DNA of 64,000 nucleotides from Taxawa tesnikishii (nom. ined.) (taxonomy: Eukaryota > Ascomycota > Dothideomycetes > Dothideales), in contig JAPDRO010000002.1 in NCBI GenBank assembly GCA_030247885.1, positions 1,240,001 to 1,304,000 on the forward strand, given 5' to 3'. The notes beneath the pieces were generated by a model. The model was given only the letters and a program-made list of their open reading frames with translations. It was not told the origin of the DNA and ran no database searches. A program made the position numbers and the translations under genes. Positions 45,607 through 56,419 of the stretch are shown one piece after another; position 1 is the first letter of the stretch; every line of letters begins with the position of its first letter.

Positions 45607-47565
45607 TGGCCTTATCGCCGTTTGCACGCACATACTCACCCGTCCGTTGTACGTTACATAGCCTAGATCGTTATTGCGAACAAACAAAGAGCGGTGAAAA
45701 TTGCGCGCGCGGCGCATGTACCATCGAAACGCTACGATTCATTTCCGATAAACCACATCAAGGCCGCGCACGCTAAAGTGCGGTAGTAGCAGCCCTCTGC
45801 AATGCACAATGACTTGCATCGGCGACCCTGTTCTTCTGCCTATGCCATGCTAAAGTCCCACTTTACTCAGCCCGTCCTTGAAGGAGACTTGCTTCGAAAG
45901 CCTATCGCGACTGGCTAGCAGAGGGAGGGGCAGATCCAGAGGGCAGTGCTCGTTCAAACGGCTCGCAACGTAGAAAGATCTGCTGAAGCACAGGAATACG
46001 GGTGGCAGATCGTAGAGGTGTCGAGATCAGCACGCGCGCTGCAGTGCAAGAGGCCCGTTCCGAAGCTTGCCGCTTAGCGTGCCCTCTACACACCCACTCG
46101 CGCGCACCCACCCTGCAGACAATGCGCCGTGATGGCTGCAGATGAGACATGCTTAGTAGATTTTGTGTATGTCCTTGGATGGAATCTAGTGGATCACGGC
46201 CGCGTGATGGCCCGAGGTTTGGTCAGCGAGGGATTGTTTTCTTTAGTTGTATTCTTCGATTTCTCGGGTTCTGTTCAGACAGAGGTGAAACGGGGGTAGA
46301 GGAGGTGTCGAAGTAAGGCTGGTCAAGGTGTGTGGGAGACGGTTTGTCATGCACTGGCCATGATTCATGAAGCACTCATGATCCGCGTGCGGAATCAGCA
46401 GACACTCTGTTGGCGAAGGTGAGGAGCAGGCTAGAGTACAACGGTTTCTTCCATTCCTGAAACGCGCAGTGTAAGTCCAAGATGGGGAGAGCACAGTGGC
46501 ATTGACATATCGCCGCGACGCCTCTTTATTGTCTTCGCCTTGGCCAAAGGCGAAAGGCGAAGAGGTCGAGTTAACGGTCACTATATGGTTCCACCCGCTT
46601 AGGAGGTGGTGTGGTGGGACGAGTGATGGAGATCCTAGACGCGACACAAAAACTCGCTACACTCTAAGCCCCGGCCGTCGCCTCCGGCTGAAGAGGCGTT
46701 CTGGTGCTTGTATACCAGTACGCTAGAGACGTACCGCCACCCTCAAAGACCGATGTCAGAGGGAGAGGCCAGATCTTCAGGCAGCCGTTTTGGGGGCTTC
46801 CCACCGTTCCCGCAAAGAAACGAGAAAGAGGAGGGTGAGAAGATCAGGGTGGGATGGATGGATAAAGGAAGGCATAGGCTGGTTTGCTGAGGAAGGTCAA
46901 CGAACCTGCAGGTGCTGCGAGAGGCTTGCGGGGTTCCGAGGGCTGTTGGAGGAGTGAACCGGCTTTGCAGGCTAAGACCCAGACGGGACATTTAGCGGAC
47001 ATTCATTAGCTGAACAGCTGAGCAGCCAAGCAATTTGGTACCGGGAATCCCCCTTCATCTCGTTGTGAGGGGTCCTCCAAAGATAGCCCGGAATGCTCGG
47101 CATGCAATGATGCGCTGCAGCTCGAGCAAGACGGTCTAAAGTTTCTCACGTCGGGCTTCCTTTGCAACAATCTTTCTAATTAGCTCGAAATGATCTCTTT
47201 CTCCCTCGCTTTCCGCATCGTCCGACTTGCTGCAAGAACAAGAACGAACGTCTTTGGGGAGGCAATGCCGTGGTGGATTACCACATCGGCAAGTGGTGGT
47301 TGGAGAACTGCCTTCCCCACAGCCAAGGACCCCACATCTTCCGCGTATCGATGTCAGTGAATTGCTTCAGGCTCCCTCAGACCCATCACGGCACTTCAAG
47401 AGCGGTCCAGCATGTCGGCCAAACCCCACCACCGGCGCGGAACGTTTGCGTTTTATATATTGATCGAGCTGCTGCTCGTGTCTGCTTTCTCCTCAGCAAA
47501 GGCAGCGTCGACGAAGACCGATATCACATAGCTTCAACAGCAGCAGTACAGATCAAGCCGCCATC
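45607..47565. other. Long spacer without a supported gene
   Basis: Open frames at 46243-46890 have no family character and biased composition. The last 300 bases are the presumed promoter of hmgA. Confidence 0.5.
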
Positions 47566-49335
47566 ATGCCTATCAAGAGCACCGAACAGCTCAAGAACCC
47601 CCAGGAGTACCAGAAGATCTTCCAGTAAGCTTCGCAAGAGTCCTCTTTGCTGCAACGACAGAATGTTGACTGGAATCGCAGCTGGGCAGAGACGCAACAG
47701 GATGGCCAAGTCCCAACCTTTGCTACCAGGAAGAACGACCCTTACCAGGTATGTTTCTATAGATTCTCTTTCTTTGAAGGGACCAGAGCTAACCCTGCGA
47801 TAGTACCAAGCGGGCTTTAACAACCAGTAAGCTACAGCGCCGACGGATGTGCCTCGTGTTCGCCATTCTAACCTTCTTGTTTCGCCAGCTTCGAGTCCGA
47901 AGCTATCCCAGGCACCATCCCGCAGGGCCAGAACAGCCCACGCAATGTTCGCTTCGGTCTCTACGCTGAGCAAATGACCGCCTCCGCCTTCGTTGCTCCC
48001 AGACACAAGAACAAGAAGGCGTGGTTGTACCGCTCCAGGCCTGCTGTTGCTCACCAAGGCTTCGTATGTCATCCTCCAGAATGCCATCTCTCGAATCAAG
48101 GGAAAATTAGCTGACAGCGGCGACGGCAGACCAACCTCCCGGACAATGAGAACACCGAGTCCAACTTCCTCCCAATGAACCCACGCGTCCATGTTTCGCC
48201 TACCCAGCTCGCATGGCTTCCATTCGACGTTCCAGAGAAGGAGCACGATTTCGTTGATGGACTCTGCACAATTGCCGGTTCCGGTGACCCAACCCTTCGT
48301 GAGGGTATCGCTACCCATCTTTTCACCGCCAACAAGTCCATGGAGAAGAGAGCCTTCGTCAACAGCGACGGTGATTTCCTCATCGTCCCACAACAGGGTG
48401 CTTTGGACATTCAGACCGAATTCGGTATGATGTACGTGCAGCCGGGTGAGATCTGCGTCATCCAGCGCGGACAGCGCTTCAAGGTCAACATCGAGGGACC
48501 CACCAGGGGTTACATTCTGGAGATTTGGGGTTCTAACTACGAGCTTCCAGAGTTGGGACCTCTGGGTGCAAACGGTCTGGCCAACGCAAGGGACTTCCTG
48601 AGCCCAGTTGCGCACTACGAGGTCACCAAGGACGACCCATGGAAGATTGTGTACAAGCTCGGTGGCAAGTTCTTCGAGAGCAAGCAGAACCACTGCCCCT
48701 TCGACGTCATTGCATGGCACGGCAACTACGTAAGTCTTCATCTGTTCTCGTTCTTCAACTATACGTCTAACAAAGGCACTTCAGGTTCCATACAAGTACG
48801 ATCTCACCAAGTTCGTCAACGTCGGTTCCATCTCCGTCGACCACATCGACCCCTCCATCTTCTGCGTTCTGACCGCTCCCTCTCGCGACCCCACCGCCCC
48901 TCTTGCTGACTTCCTCATCTTCTCCCCCGTTGGGACGTCGCCTCTCACACTTACCGCCCACCCTACTACCACCGTAACGTTGCTTCCGAGCTCATGGGTC
49001 TCATCTACGGTGAATATGCCGGCCGTTCCGATGAGTTCCAGCCTGGTGGTGTGTCCTTCGAGTGCGGCATGGTGCCTCACGGTGTTGCGTACGAGGAGTT
49101 CAAGGCAGCGAGCGCACAGCCACCACCAGAGATGCGCATCTCGGAAGGCGCAGTCGCATTCATGTTCGAATCCAGCAGGCCATTCACCATCACTGATTGG
49201 GCGATGAAGAGCGACAAGATCCACGAGCACGATCCCAAGATGTGGGACGACCTCGTGGACAACTTCTCCAACCACAAGGAGGAGGTTGATGAAATCTTGA
49301 AGAAGGCCGGCAAACTGAACATCAACGGTCACTGA
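47566..49335 (+). CDS. hmgA: Homogentisate 1,2-dioxygenase, frame interrupted
   Basis: Six exons (47566-47624, 47682-47748, 47804-47826, 47889-48063, 48130-48729, 48785-49335), including a 23-base micro-exon, encode about 491 residues. Landmarks are [60 protein letters not shown] and the iron-ligand region [18 protein letters not shown]. In the last exon the frame is lost at a C5 run (48924-48928) lacking one [10 protein letters not shown] should run straight into [14 protein letters not shown]. Everything after it is intact to the TGA. The enzyme opens homogentisate to maleylacetoacetate in Phe/Tyr degradation and controls pyomelanin formation. The fumarylacetoacetase and isomerase genes that often accompany it are not in this window. 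Confidence 0.95.
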
Positions 49336-49777
49336 GCGGATGGGATCGAGGCGCTTTGTATGAGATGATTGTTCGTTGATGATACCTAGTCTTGCAAATA
49401 AAATTCTTGTCCTCTTATGTGCCCAACAGCTACCTTGCCCCATCGAACATTCTGTCCTACACCGCACGGCGGGAGGCATGCCATGTGGTCCCGAAAGGAG
49501 CTCCATGTGCAGGAGATCCAACTCAAAAGCACTGTTCCTAACATCGTCGACCGTGGGCCCGGATCCGGTTTGATGTTTACTCTGTATTGTCCTCGATCAT
49601 GTCAATACGCGGCTGCAGCATACATACCGTTTCCAAGGCGATCCGGTTGACACAATTGTTCGCTCACATGGGTCTGCGTTCTCAACAGTTGAGCCTTGGA
49701 CCGTACAGTGCATCTCTCTAGGTATCAAGGACATGAATGCAAACAAATCCATAGATCCTCTCGAAGGACGATTGACA
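49336..49777. other. Convergent spacer
   Basis: Between hmgA and the RraA-like gene 3' ends; nothing recognised. Confidence 0.5.
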
Positions 49778-50698
49778 CTACTTCCTGAACTTCTTCATGG
49801 CAGTGCCCATCTCCATTCCCGAGTTCAGCGCCTCCATCATCTTGGCATCGATTTCCTTGCGCTCGCTACAAATCTCAACGACCCGGTCGACCAGTGACGG
49901 CGGTACCACTACCACGCCGTCTTGATCCCCCACTAGTACGTCGCCAGGGTGGATCCAGAGATCACCTTTAAATTGCAACGGTATGTTGAGCTCAGACGCC
50001 CGAGTGAAAGAGTTCGAACCTAGGATGGAGGTTTGCCGGGCGAACAACTGAGAGAGCAGTCAAAACGTCTGCTGCGCGATCCTTGATCGGGTAGAGAGAC
50101 TTACCGGTAATCCCAGCTCCTGGATTTCAAGCACGTCGCGAAACCGTCCATCGATTACAACACCCGCAGCACCTAGGTGTTTGCTCCGCGTCGCCATCAA
50201 TCCGCCAAAACATGCAGAGTACATGTCCGCCGGCTGCTGGATATACATGATCTTGCCGGCCTCGTTGGCGTCGGCGAAGTGGATGGGTGATTTGGGCGAC
50301 GTTGTGTCACGGGCGTTGACCATCTGTCATCCTGTTAACTGGGTTTGACGTGCAAACTTACAGAAGGGATAGCGCAGGTCTTATTTTCTCCCTCATATTT
50401 AGACATCTCAAGGAGTTCAGCAGAGATACAACTTGCCTTGACTGTGACCGCTTCCCCAATGACAGTCGTGTCCCCACCATGCCCTTGCCGTGTGGGGCTA
50501 AACAATGTGATACCGTCGAGGAAACCGCCGAAAGGGTGTTTGAGCTTTACCAAGGCATCTCCGATCTAATTGTATCATGGGTTCGTTATCAGTGTTCAGC
50601 TACAACCATCGTTTTGGAGAAGTAGTCGATGCGGGATGGGTGCGCAGTCTTACATCGCATGAAGCGAATGGCCGGAGTGCTTGTACAAAACGTGACAT
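49778..50698 (-). CDS. RraA-like aldolase/decarboxylase family protein
   Basis: Four exons (50654-50698, 50437-50565, 50105-50323, 49778-50047) give 220 residues beginning MSRFVQALRPFASCDIGDAL. The family fold is clear: GDTTVIGEAVTVK, then MVNARDTT, IMYIQQPAD, the active-site glycine/Asp run LGAAGVVIDGRFRDV, and WIHPGDVLVGDQDGVVVVPP. Fungal and bacterial relatives act as 4-hydroxy-4-methyl-2-oxoglutarate / 4-carboxy-4-hydroxy-2-oxoadipate aldolases or oxaloacetate decarboxylases using a divalent metal. Intron 2 (50324-50436) has a GC donor (AAG|GCAAGT), a rare but known class; using it joins TVK directly to MVNARD. It is divergent from a PrpF-like isomerase gene, which suggests that they act in one pathway. 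Confidence 0.87.
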
Positions 50699-51174
50699 TC
50701 CGACGATTTCCTGCGAGATCAATTTTGTTCTTCAGGAGCCTCGGTTTACAATTGACCTGGTCGATACAATCAAGTTCGGAAGTCGAGGAGGTTGAATACG
50801 ACCAATCCGCCAAGACTTTTGCTCCTTGGTTGTGCAAGCGGCAACGTCGGCGGGCGAATGGGAGTTCAACTTTCCTCCTGCGATCCATGATTCCGTTTTT
50901 CCACAACCTCACTCAAAAAGGTCTATCATGGTCGTCACGTTTGTGCCCTTCTAGCTTCACCAAAGAGCTTCCTCGCTTGGGGTTTTGAGTGGTATTTGTG
51001 ACACTTTGAGGAGACAATCGATGCTCGAGAAGAGGCAGTGATCAACAGTACCATGGCCTGTACGATGCTCAAGAGCAGGACCATCTGTGCCTTGCAATCT
51101 ACCGCGAGTATCCACAATAAACCGAAGCTCTGCAAGGAACAGCTTCGTCATCTTATTCGTTGAGCCGTTTTCAG
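50699..51174. promoter_or_regulatory. Shared promoter of RraA-like and PrpF-like genes
   Basis: About 475 bases between the RraA-like ATG and the first certain PrpF-like coding sequence. It should hold the divergent promoter and the unresolved first exon of the PrpF-like gene. No operator is recognised. Confidence 0.4.
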
Positions 51175-52408
51175 GACACAAGACTCTCTCCCGGCAGCCT
51201 ACTACCGCGGCGGAACCTCACGTGCCATCATATTCCGTTCCACAGATCTTCCCAAAGCAAGCAATGAGTGGCCCTCCATTCTTCGAGGCGTAGTTGGCTC
51301 ACCGGATCCCAATGGAAGGCAATTAGATGGTTTTGGTGGAGGCGTCTCCAGCCTCTCTAAAGTCTGTGTTGTAGGCCCTTCGCTAGATGCAGACGCAGAC
51401 GTGGACTACACGTTCGCCGCTGTAGGCGTCAAAGATTCCGAGGTTGACATCTCAAGCAACTGTGGCACCATGACGAGTGCGATCGGCCCTTTCGCCGTGG
51501 ATTCGGGATTGGTTGAGTGTGAGAAGAACGACCGAAACAAGACTGTGCGGATTCGCAACACCAATACGGGGAAGTTGATCGATGCCTCATTCCCAATTGA
51601 GGACGGCGAGGCGGTGGTGAGGGGAGAATTCGAGATTGATGGCGTGGCGGGCCAGTTCACAAAGATCAGACTGGCATTTCTCGATCCAGCGTATGTTACG
51701 TTCGATGTAGTTTTTGGCAATCCAAGAGGAAGCAGACAACTGACTTGTCTCTCTGTTCAGAGGCTCAAAGACTGGAAAGTTTCTCCCTACCGGGAACGTC
51801 GTGGATACCTTCGATGGCGTGGCAGCTACCTGTGTAGACGTCGGAAATCCCTGCGTCTTCCTGCAAGCTTCTGACCTCGGCGTTGAGGGTGGCATTCTTC
51901 CTGATGCTATCGATGCGAACAAGGAACTGCTCGATCGCCTCGCCCGTATACGGTACAACTGTCGCCCTCTAAACCATAGGCCTTGCTGATGAAGCACAGA
52001 CGAAAAGCCTCGGTGGCTATGGGATTCTCGAGCTCCGAGTCCTCAACACCGGGCTCTGTTCCCAAAATCGCCTTCGTTTCTAGATCCCAGCCGCACGCCT
52101 TGCTCTCCGGTCAGGTAGTAGATGAGAAAAATACAGATTTAGTGGTCCGAGCCATGTCGGTTGGACAACCCCATCGTGCTGTGCCCATTACTGTCGCTAT
52201 GGCACTGGCCGCGGCTTCGAAGGTTGAGAGATCCGTCGTTTATAGGAACACCACCAACCAGGCTGTAGATCCTGACGGTGTAACTATAGGCCATCCCAGT
52301 GGGCGGTTGCTTGTCAGTGCCAGCTTCGATAAGAAAGGCGTTGCTACGGAAGCGATCGTCTATCGAACTGCCCGGAGGCTGATGGAGGGGACGGTATTTT
52401 GGAAATGA
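51175..52408 (+). CDS. PrpF-family isomerase (methylaconitate / oxalomesaconate type), 5' end unresolved
   Basis: Visible exons are 51175-51690, 51761-51952 and 52000-52408 (about 371 residues). The first starts after an acceptor (TTTTCAG) with LPAAYYRGGTSRAIIF, the family's usual N-terminus, so only a few residues are missing; the first exon with ATG could not be fixed. Signatures include GSPDPNGRQLDGFGGGVSSL, DVDYTFAAVGV, the catalytic-Cys loop SSNCGTM and the second Cys VDVGNPCVFL, then PKIAFVSRSQPH and, near the end, IGHPSGRL. PrpF proteins carry out proton-transfer isomerisations: 2-methylaconitate cis-trans in the methylcitrate cycle, or oxalomesaconate tautomerisation (GalD) in gallate breakdown. 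The RraA-like neighbour favours the second kind of pathway. Confidence 0.87.
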
Positions 52409-52474
52409 TGAGGTGAGTGTAGTATATGCGTTTGCCTAACCAACGTCTCCGACTGCTCTTCCATGTTCTTGGTG

Positions 52475-53442
52475 TTATTCTGATCGACCCATCTCAGGCA
52501 TTTCTGCAATCCCTATTTCTTCCTCCTGGACCAGCTGCATGTGCAAGCCCGCACCGGCTACAGTTCCCATATACATGGCTTGTGTGACCAGCTTCATCAT
52601 GGTACCAATATCTCCGGCAGCGAGCACGCCTTTGACATTTGTCTCGCCGAACGGTTCGTTCCTCTTCAGAACCTCACATCCATTTTGATCCTCCAAACCC
52701 TCAACGCCTAGCTGGTCCACGACCTGTCGGCCGTTGACCTCCATCCCAACAGGTCTGTGTGCCAGGAAGCCAAACTCAGCACCTCGCCGTCCTCGGATAC
52801 GACGTCAAGCCCTTGCTCCTCTTCACCTCCAACGACTACGAGCTTCAAAATTCTGCGTTCGTCGATAGCAATGCCCTTGTATTTCATCACTTTGATCGCA
52901 TCCTCGCCCTTTTCATCTGTCACCACGAGCCCTCCACGAGCCAAGATCCTGACGTCTTGACGGCCGAGCTGCAGCATGGTGCCCACGTTGTGGAAATGAC
53001 TGGCATCGACCGGTTGCGTAACCAGTACCGCAGCGCGCTTGTGGCGTCTTTGGAACCTGTCGTTCTTCCCCAGTCCTCCTCGTACCCTTCGATCTCTGAG
53101 AACAGGTCCCAAACGCCCATAGTTAGCACTATCTTCTTGCCCCTCCAGATCTCACCTGCTTCCTCCTTTACTGCAAACCACGCTTCCCTTACTTTCGCAC
53201 TCGATCACATCCACGAGACCCTTCTCAACGAACCTCGTAAGCCCGTACTTCTCAACGTCTCGACGGCCAAGCTGCCGTATCTCAGCAGGGTGCACATCAT
53301 CCTGCGTCAAAATCGTGTGAGCGCCAGTTACACGGGACAGTGCGAGTGCGGAGCTCAGGCCTGCTGGGCCTGCGCCTAGGATGCGGGCGTTGTAGAGGTG
53401 GGCCTTGGATGCAGCGGCGAGGAGGGATTCGGGTGTTGCCAT
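52475..53442 (-). pseudogene. Thioredoxin-reductase-like flavoprotein, degraded
   Basis: Family pieces appear in order but in changing frames: LGAGPAGLSSALALSR, HTILTQDDVHPAEI, WFAVKEEAGEIWRGKKIVLT, GVWDLFSEIEGYEEDWG, then LVTQPVDASHFHNV, GFLAHRPVG, and the FAD-binding end ETNVKGVLAAGDIGTMMK. One frame change lies at a C4 run (53068-53071) and may be a miscall, but two others do not sit in obvious long homopolymers. About 22-25 residues that normally bind the FAD adenosine are missing between SRV and HTILT, and the redox CxxC stretch is replaced by FQRRHKR. Relatives without CxxC include oxidoreductases of secondary metabolism. It is convergent with the PrpF-like gene, only 66 bases away. Likely non-functional. 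Confidence 0.7.
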
Positions 53443-54065
53443 GCTGGAATTGCTGTTGGCGAGCGACATTCGTGGTTTGCTGAGCAGTAGGCTTGCGGAT
53501 CTTGTCTGTCCAAAGTTTATGGATGTTGGTCTATAGGACATTTACGATAGAGATGGGGTTCAGGATCTCTATGAGCAACTATATGTATTACACAAAGGAG
53601 ACAACGTGAGACGGAAACATAAAAATTGGCTTTAACGAGTCTAAACTGTGTACCATGGCTGTGTGAACTGTCTCCGTGCGTTGCGCGCCGTTCTTGTCTC
53701 CGGTCAAAGCCTCCGGAGAGTGTTTTCGCTGCAATGCGGCCTCTTTGGCGCCTCGGCCCAAGAAGGTTTCCCTGTATACCTCGGCAGCATTTACGGCCGC
53801 AGGAAGGCACTGTTAAAAGTATCGAAAGCAAAAGTCATTTTCAAAGAGGGTCTAGTATGTTTAGTATCGGAATTCTTCCTTGCCTAGGAAGTAGCTCTTA
53901 TCAGAGGGCAGCACAGTAAGACTGAGCTCTAGGTTTGAGGTACACATGAAGGTGCTATGATAACCTTGTTGCCGGATAACGGGATAACAGGATGATGATC
54001 CGGCTTACAGACGGTCGCTTGAGAGCGTGAGTTGCATCCCTCCAAAAGGGGTCCGACATCTCCGC
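53443..54065. other. Spacer without a supported gene
   Basis: Upstream of the flavoprotein relic and downstream of the NADAR gene; nothing recognised. Confidence 0.5.
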
Positions 54066-54608
54066 CTACATCTTCCCCTCCTTCTTCAACCTGTCCCTAA
54101 CTTTCATCAACGCTTCCCCAGCCAAATTTCTTCCCCATTGATCCTCCTTCCCCTCCGCCTCGTCACCCCTGAAACCTATTCCCCAATTCTTGTCTACGGG
54201 ACTGGCTTCAGCAATCACACGGTTCCCTGTCTCGAGCAGCACGTCCCTGCACTCCTTCACCTGACTGAACTTCAACCACGTGCCCTCGAAGGCAACCTTC
54301 TCTACCTCCGCCTTCCATTTGGCGGTGTCGAAGTTGCGTACTTGGCGTCCCAAGGCTCCCGCCTCGGTCGGCGTAGCCGCGACGAGAATCTTCTCCGCGG
54401 ACTCATTGTCGTCAAAGAGAACGGCTTTGCGCCACATGATGTAGTGCTCCATCGTCATGAAACGATTTCCGGATTCGTCTGTAAAGGAGGACGGATACCA
54501 GTTCTGCAGCCTCGAGGAAAGTGTTTGGAGCTCGTAGCCGTAGAAGAAGAGATACTTGTCCGTCTTGTACTCGGCCGGACCGTAGGATGGGTTCGTGCTT
54601 CCAGACAT
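54066..54608 (-). CDS. NADAR-family protein (DUF1768, YbiA-like)
   Basis: From ATG at 54608 the protein has 180 residues in one frame. The diagnostic blocks are LQNWYPSSFTDESGNRFMTM followed by EHYIMWRKAVLF, then ALGRQVRNFD, WLKFSQVKECRDVLLETG, and EASPVDKNWGIGFRGDEAEG with WGRNLAGEALMKVRD. NADAR proteins are N-glycosidases that hydrolyse riboflavin-biosynthesis intermediates or remove ADP-ribose from guanine, so a housekeeping or detoxifying role in the cytosol is likely. An in-frame ATG at 54698 would add 30 residues (LGFLSRHLQSQRTTV) resembling a mitochondrial presequence; either start is possible. Confidence 0.88.
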   Translation of the reverse strand: MSGSTNPSYGPAEYKTDKYLFFYGYELQTLSSRLQNWYPSSFTDESGNRFMTMEHYIMWRKAVLFDDNESAEKILVAATPTEAGALGRQVRNFDTAKWKAEVEKVAFEGTWLKFSQVKECRDVLLETGNRVIAEASPVDKNWGIGFRGDEAEGKEDQWGRNLAGEALMKVRDRLKKEGKM

Positions 54609-55577
54609 GTTGCGGAGCGGAAGTCTTGGGATCCTGGGAACGAAGTGGATGACAGTGGTTCGCTGGGACTGAAGATGCCGCGAGAGGAAACCGAGCATCC
54701 GATCACGGACGGATCCGGTAGCAGTATGGAGCAGGTCCGCAAATTGTTGTGAGTGGGGGCTTGTTGTTGTAGTCTGGGACGAGTCTCAGGTTACGCCAGG
54801 TTGCGGGCGTCTATCGAAGTGAGAAATCGCCGTGGTTCGACAACATGCAACGATACTGCTTGAGCTGTATCGAGTTGAGATGTATGATGACTCCATGAAG
54901 CGTCCAAAAATGCCGACGTCATGCATGACCCTGAACGTGGGTTGGGCAAAATACACAAACATGAGCAACAAGACGTACAGTGTAGGTGTTGTTGTATACA
55001 TTAGCAGATCTCAGCAGATCTCTATAGGTCGGCTTGCACTTCGGAAATGTCGGAAGCATGACTTGAACTGTTCCATGTATACAGGGTATAGATAAGCGAG
55101 CGCTTAGAGGGCATTCAGGCGTTCTATATAGTTCCCGCCACGTCCGGCTGTGGAGTGTCAACCTGAGTACACAAAAACCACAAGGCGTACTAAAACGCTG
55201 CCTTCGCAGTAGCGGTTGGTGCGTACAGCAAAGAGTGGGACTATTACAACGCCTCGCATCTCATCTTCCATGGGCATCGCAGGACAACTCATCGCGCAGC
55301 TAAGCAAAGAATCAATCTGACTAAGAATGTGACGTGTGTACAGACGCCGACTGCCATCTGCCACTTCTTACCTACCCCACATGCCTTTTACAGGAATCCC
55401 AGGGCGCTCTTGATTTTCCCTCCAAAATCTCATGTAATCGCAAACCCGATGCCGCATAATAGTTAAGTACAGCCTCACTTCCTACTCATCCTCCGCCTCC
55501 TCGTCCCGTAGAGTTCCTTCCGCTTCCACCACGACTCGATTACCAACAGACCACTTCCCCAAGTCAGCAAACCCATC
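54609..55577. other. Divergent spacer NADAR / cyanamide hydratase
   Basis: About 970 bases, no gene. A short direct repeat (CAGATCT) occurs at about 55004-55021. It should hold both promoters. Confidence 0.5.
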
Positions 55578-56419
55578 ATGTCCAAGACGGAAGAGGAGTA
55601 TGGCTGGACCGCTGTTCCAAGGCCTCTCGAGGAATTAGTCTCGAGTATTCCAGACAAGAAGCCGTCCAAGCCCATGTCGATCGATGATGTCCCGCTCCCG
55701 GATACTCCTCTGGTTCAGAGCGTTCGTCGATACGCCGAAGAGAACTATCCCAAGGAGACCTTCCACCACTGCATGCGAATCTACTACTATGGTCCTCCAA
55801 AACCCTCTCGCGTCACAGAAAGCCCCCTACTGACATCCTCCCAGGCCAGGCAATCGCCACCCAGCATTTCCCGTCCTGGCGCTACAGCCCAGAGGCGTAC
55901 TTCCTTGTCTGTCTTCTGCACGACATCGGCACCACACCGGCCAACATCTCATCCACCCGCATGTCATTCGAGTTCTACGGCGGCTATCTCGCGCTCGACC
56001 TGTTAAAATCCCAGCACGCGCCCATCGAAGAGGCCGAACTCGTCAGCGAGTGCATCATCCGCCATCAGGACCTGGGCGACACAGGCATGCACACGACCGT
56101 AGGCGCGCTGACGCATCTCTCGACGATCTTCGACAATGCGGGCGCGAATGCGGAGTTGGTGCACGAGGACACGATTAAGAGTGTCACGCAGAGGTGGCCC
56201 CGGTTGGGCTGGACGCAGTGTTTTGCCAACGTCGTGAGGAAAGAGAAGGAGCTCAAGCCGGTGCGTATTTCGTCCACTGACAGCTGAGGCCATTTGTGGG
56301 AAGTAGAGAGAGGGAGAAACAGAAGCTAATGCGGTGTGTGGCAGTGGTCCCATACAACAAAGATCCAAGGATTTGAGGAGATGATAGAGAGTAATAAATT
56401 GATGGAGCCTTACGATTGA
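55578..56419 (+). CDS. Cyanamide hydratase-like HD-domain protein
   Basis: Exons 55578-55791, 55845-56260 and 56345-56419 give 234 residues, close to the 244 of the Myrothecium enzyme. Key blocks: EYGWTAVPRPLEEL, LVQSVRRYAEENYP, FHHCMRIYYYG (first metal His), FLVCLLHDIGTTP (HD motif), RMSFEFYGGYLALDLL, IIRHQDLG and the family C-terminus KELKPWSHTTKIQGFEEMI, which is restored only by removing the last intron. Intron 1 has an atypical donor (GTCCTC) but restores YYYGQAIATQHFPSW. These zinc-dependent enzymes hydrate cyanamide to urea and are common in soil and plant-associated fungi as detoxifiers. The real substrate in most fungi is unknown. Confidence 0.9.

Noticed and set aside
46243-46890. 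Open frames on both strands in the SFT2-hmgA spacer
   Set aside because: Biased composition, no motifs, no plausible splice partners.
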